64,000 nt of DNA from Rana temporaria (Eukaryota; Chordata; Amphibia; Anura; Ranidae). Where the stretch lies: contig NC_053499.1 of NCBI RefSeq assembly GCF_905171775.1, positions 141,809,422 through 141,873,421 on the forward strand. Reading direction: 5' to 3'. Positions 62,830-64,000 of the stretch are shown here, piece by piece (the stretch's first letter is position 1; each line of letters begins with the position of its first letter). The position numbers and the translations under genes were made by a program. The notes beneath the pieces were generated by a model. That model did no database searches. It was not told the origin of the DNA and saw nothing but the letters and a program-made list of their open reading frames with translations.

Positions 62830-64000
62830 TTTTTCTTTCAATAAATTTTTATTAAGTTTCAAAATAAGGTTACAACAGTCACAAATGTCATCCGAAATAT
62901 TAAAAACTCTAATAATCAATGCACATCTTTTTGCTTTAATCCATGCGCAAATTGTAACCTTGCAAAAGCACATACATTAAAAGATAATAACCCTACAACT
63001 GATAGAGATAGGAAGAAAAGAATAGAGAAAAAGGAAACAGAGAGAGAAGGGAGGGAAGGGGAGAAGGGGTAAGGAGGGGAAGCTCAGTGCCTATCCACCC
63101 GTTAGATTCCAGTTAAACAAGTGCAGGAACCTGGGTAAGGGGGATATCAATAAAAACAGCCCAAGGAGTCCAAATCTCATGGAACTTAGCAACGGAGTCA
63201 TTTAATATACTGGATAATTTTTCTTGAACCATGATCCATGAGATTTTTTGTTTAGCAACTGACATGAGTGGCCTAGGCTGTTTCCAGGATTTGGCTATGG
63301 ATATTTTGGAGCCGAGTAAGATGAAATGAACTAGGTGTTGTGTAGATTTAGGAAGCGAGGGGATAAGGGCATTTAACAAGGCTACGTCAGGGGTCCTAGG
63401 AATCTGAAATCCGGTCACTCTGTGAATCATATTGAAGATGAGTCTCCAGAATGAGCGGATCCTAGGGCATTCCCACCAGATGTGGGCCATGGAGCCCCGA
63501 AGCTGGCAACCCCTAAAACAAAGAGGATCCGCATCCGAAAACATAGCACCCAATCTGGAGGGAGTAAGATACCATCTGGTAATGACCTTTACATTCGCCT
63601 CTACCAAGGAAATATTCTGAATGCCCTTGAACGATCTAGAGACAGCTTTATGCCAAGACTCCAAGCTAATGGATTTCTGAAAATCAGACTCCCAAGCCGT
63701 CATATAAGTTGTTTTATCAATTGGGTGAGTGAGGGCTGAATAGATCACCGAGATGCCTCCCCTCCGCCCCATGGCTTGTCCACACCAAATCTCATAAGCA
63801 GTAAAATCTGGGGGTAGGGGTTTGGTTCTCCAGATACTATGCAGGAAATTGGATATTTGTTTAAAGTGGACCATCTCTTCATCGGGTAGCTTCAGTGTGT
63901 GGATACAGTAGCTCAGGGAAATGGGACCACTAGAGGTGAAATATTGGCCAATCCGATATAGCCCCTTATCCATCCACCACTTAAAGTTAGAAGTTTGCAG
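62830..64000 (-). mobile_element. second L1-like LINE, 3' part, continuing past the window
   Basis: On the minus strand an ORF2 C-terminus (63113-64000) is followed by a 3' region ending in an A-rich tail (ATAAAAATTTATTGAAAGAA, about 62830-62865). It is in the same orientation as the full-length element at 10251-16990 but clearly a different family by protein sequence. The 5' extent and target duplications lie outside the window. Confidence 0.8.
63113..64000 (-). CDS. partial LINE ORF2, C-terminal region
   Basis: The frame is open from the window edge to a stop at 63113-63115. From M at 63973 it gives 286 residues, and codons before it continue as LQTSNFKWW. The knuckle CFRGCQLRGSMAHIWWECP followed by SFW matches the same region of the intact ORF2 (CWRGCGQ..HIWWEC..FW). 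There is no stop or frameshift in this part. The reverse transcriptase and endonuclease would lie beyond 64000, so intactness is unknown. Confidence 0.82.
   Translation of the reverse strand: MQTSNFKWWMDKGLYRIGQYFTSSGPISLSYCIHTLKLPDEEMVHFKQISNFLHSIWRTKPLPPDFTAYEIWCGQAMGRRGGISVIYSALTHPIDKTTYMTAWESDFQKSISLESWHKAVSRSFKGIQNISLVEANVKVITRWYLTPSRLGAMFSDADPLCFRGCQLRGSMAHIWWECPRIRSFWRLIFNMIHRVTGFQIPRTPDVALLNALIPSLPKSTQHLVHFILLGSKISIAKSWKQPRPLMSVAKQKISWIMVQEKLSSILNDSVAKFHEIWTPWAVFIDIPLTQVPALV

Overview
This window looks like vertebrate nuclear DNA, most likely from a frog. It has split genes with GT-AG introns, more than 40 recognisable transposon copies, and no operons. The amphibian call is an inference. 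It rests on the dense mix of TTAA-flanked foldback elements (resembling the T2/Kolobok MITEs of Xenopus), PIF/Harbinger-like MITEs ending in CGTACACACG, hAT MITEs, and an L1-type LINE with its own ORF1. No species can be named from the sequence alone.

Two cellular genes are supported. HAS3 (hyaluronan synthase 3) lies on the + strand as three coding exons (37142-37750, 42967-43068, 44719-45648). Together they encode 546 residues with all catalytic motifs present. The terminal coding exon of CHTF8 (a Ctf18-RFC subunit) lies on the - strand at 59824-60045; its upstream exons are not in the window. HAS3 and CHTF8 face each other tail to tail, as their orthologues do on human 16q22.1, which supports both calls. 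A possible non-coding HAS3 first exon ends at 25709, and a possible distal HAS3 poly(A) site lies near 54195. Both are tentative.

Layout. 1-10 kb: MITEs, a foldback element and a 31-33 bp minisatellite. 10.2-17.0 kb: a full-length antisense L1-like element with both ORFs open (392 and 1300 aa) and a perfect 15-bp target-site duplication. 17-25 kb: LINE fragments, TTAA elements and two minisatellites (81 bp and about 124 bp) that share a core. 25-37 kb: the candidate HAS3 5' region and four more tandem arrays (about 220, 35, 32 and 72 bp). 37-46 kb: HAS3, with transposons filling both introns. 46-58 kb: transposon-rich intergenic or 3'UTR sequence. 58-60 kb: an unidentified minus-strand ORF, a 22/23-bp G-rich array about 1 kb long, and the CHTF8 exon. 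60-64 kb: more elements, and a second L1-like ORF2 that runs off the window edge.

Most long open frames outside HAS3, CHTF8 and the LINE ORFs arise from tandem repeats or MITEs and are not treated as genes. Many element boundaries are fixed by target-site duplications read directly: 8 bp for hAT, TTA/TAA for Harbinger, TTAA for T2-like, TA for Tc1/mariner.
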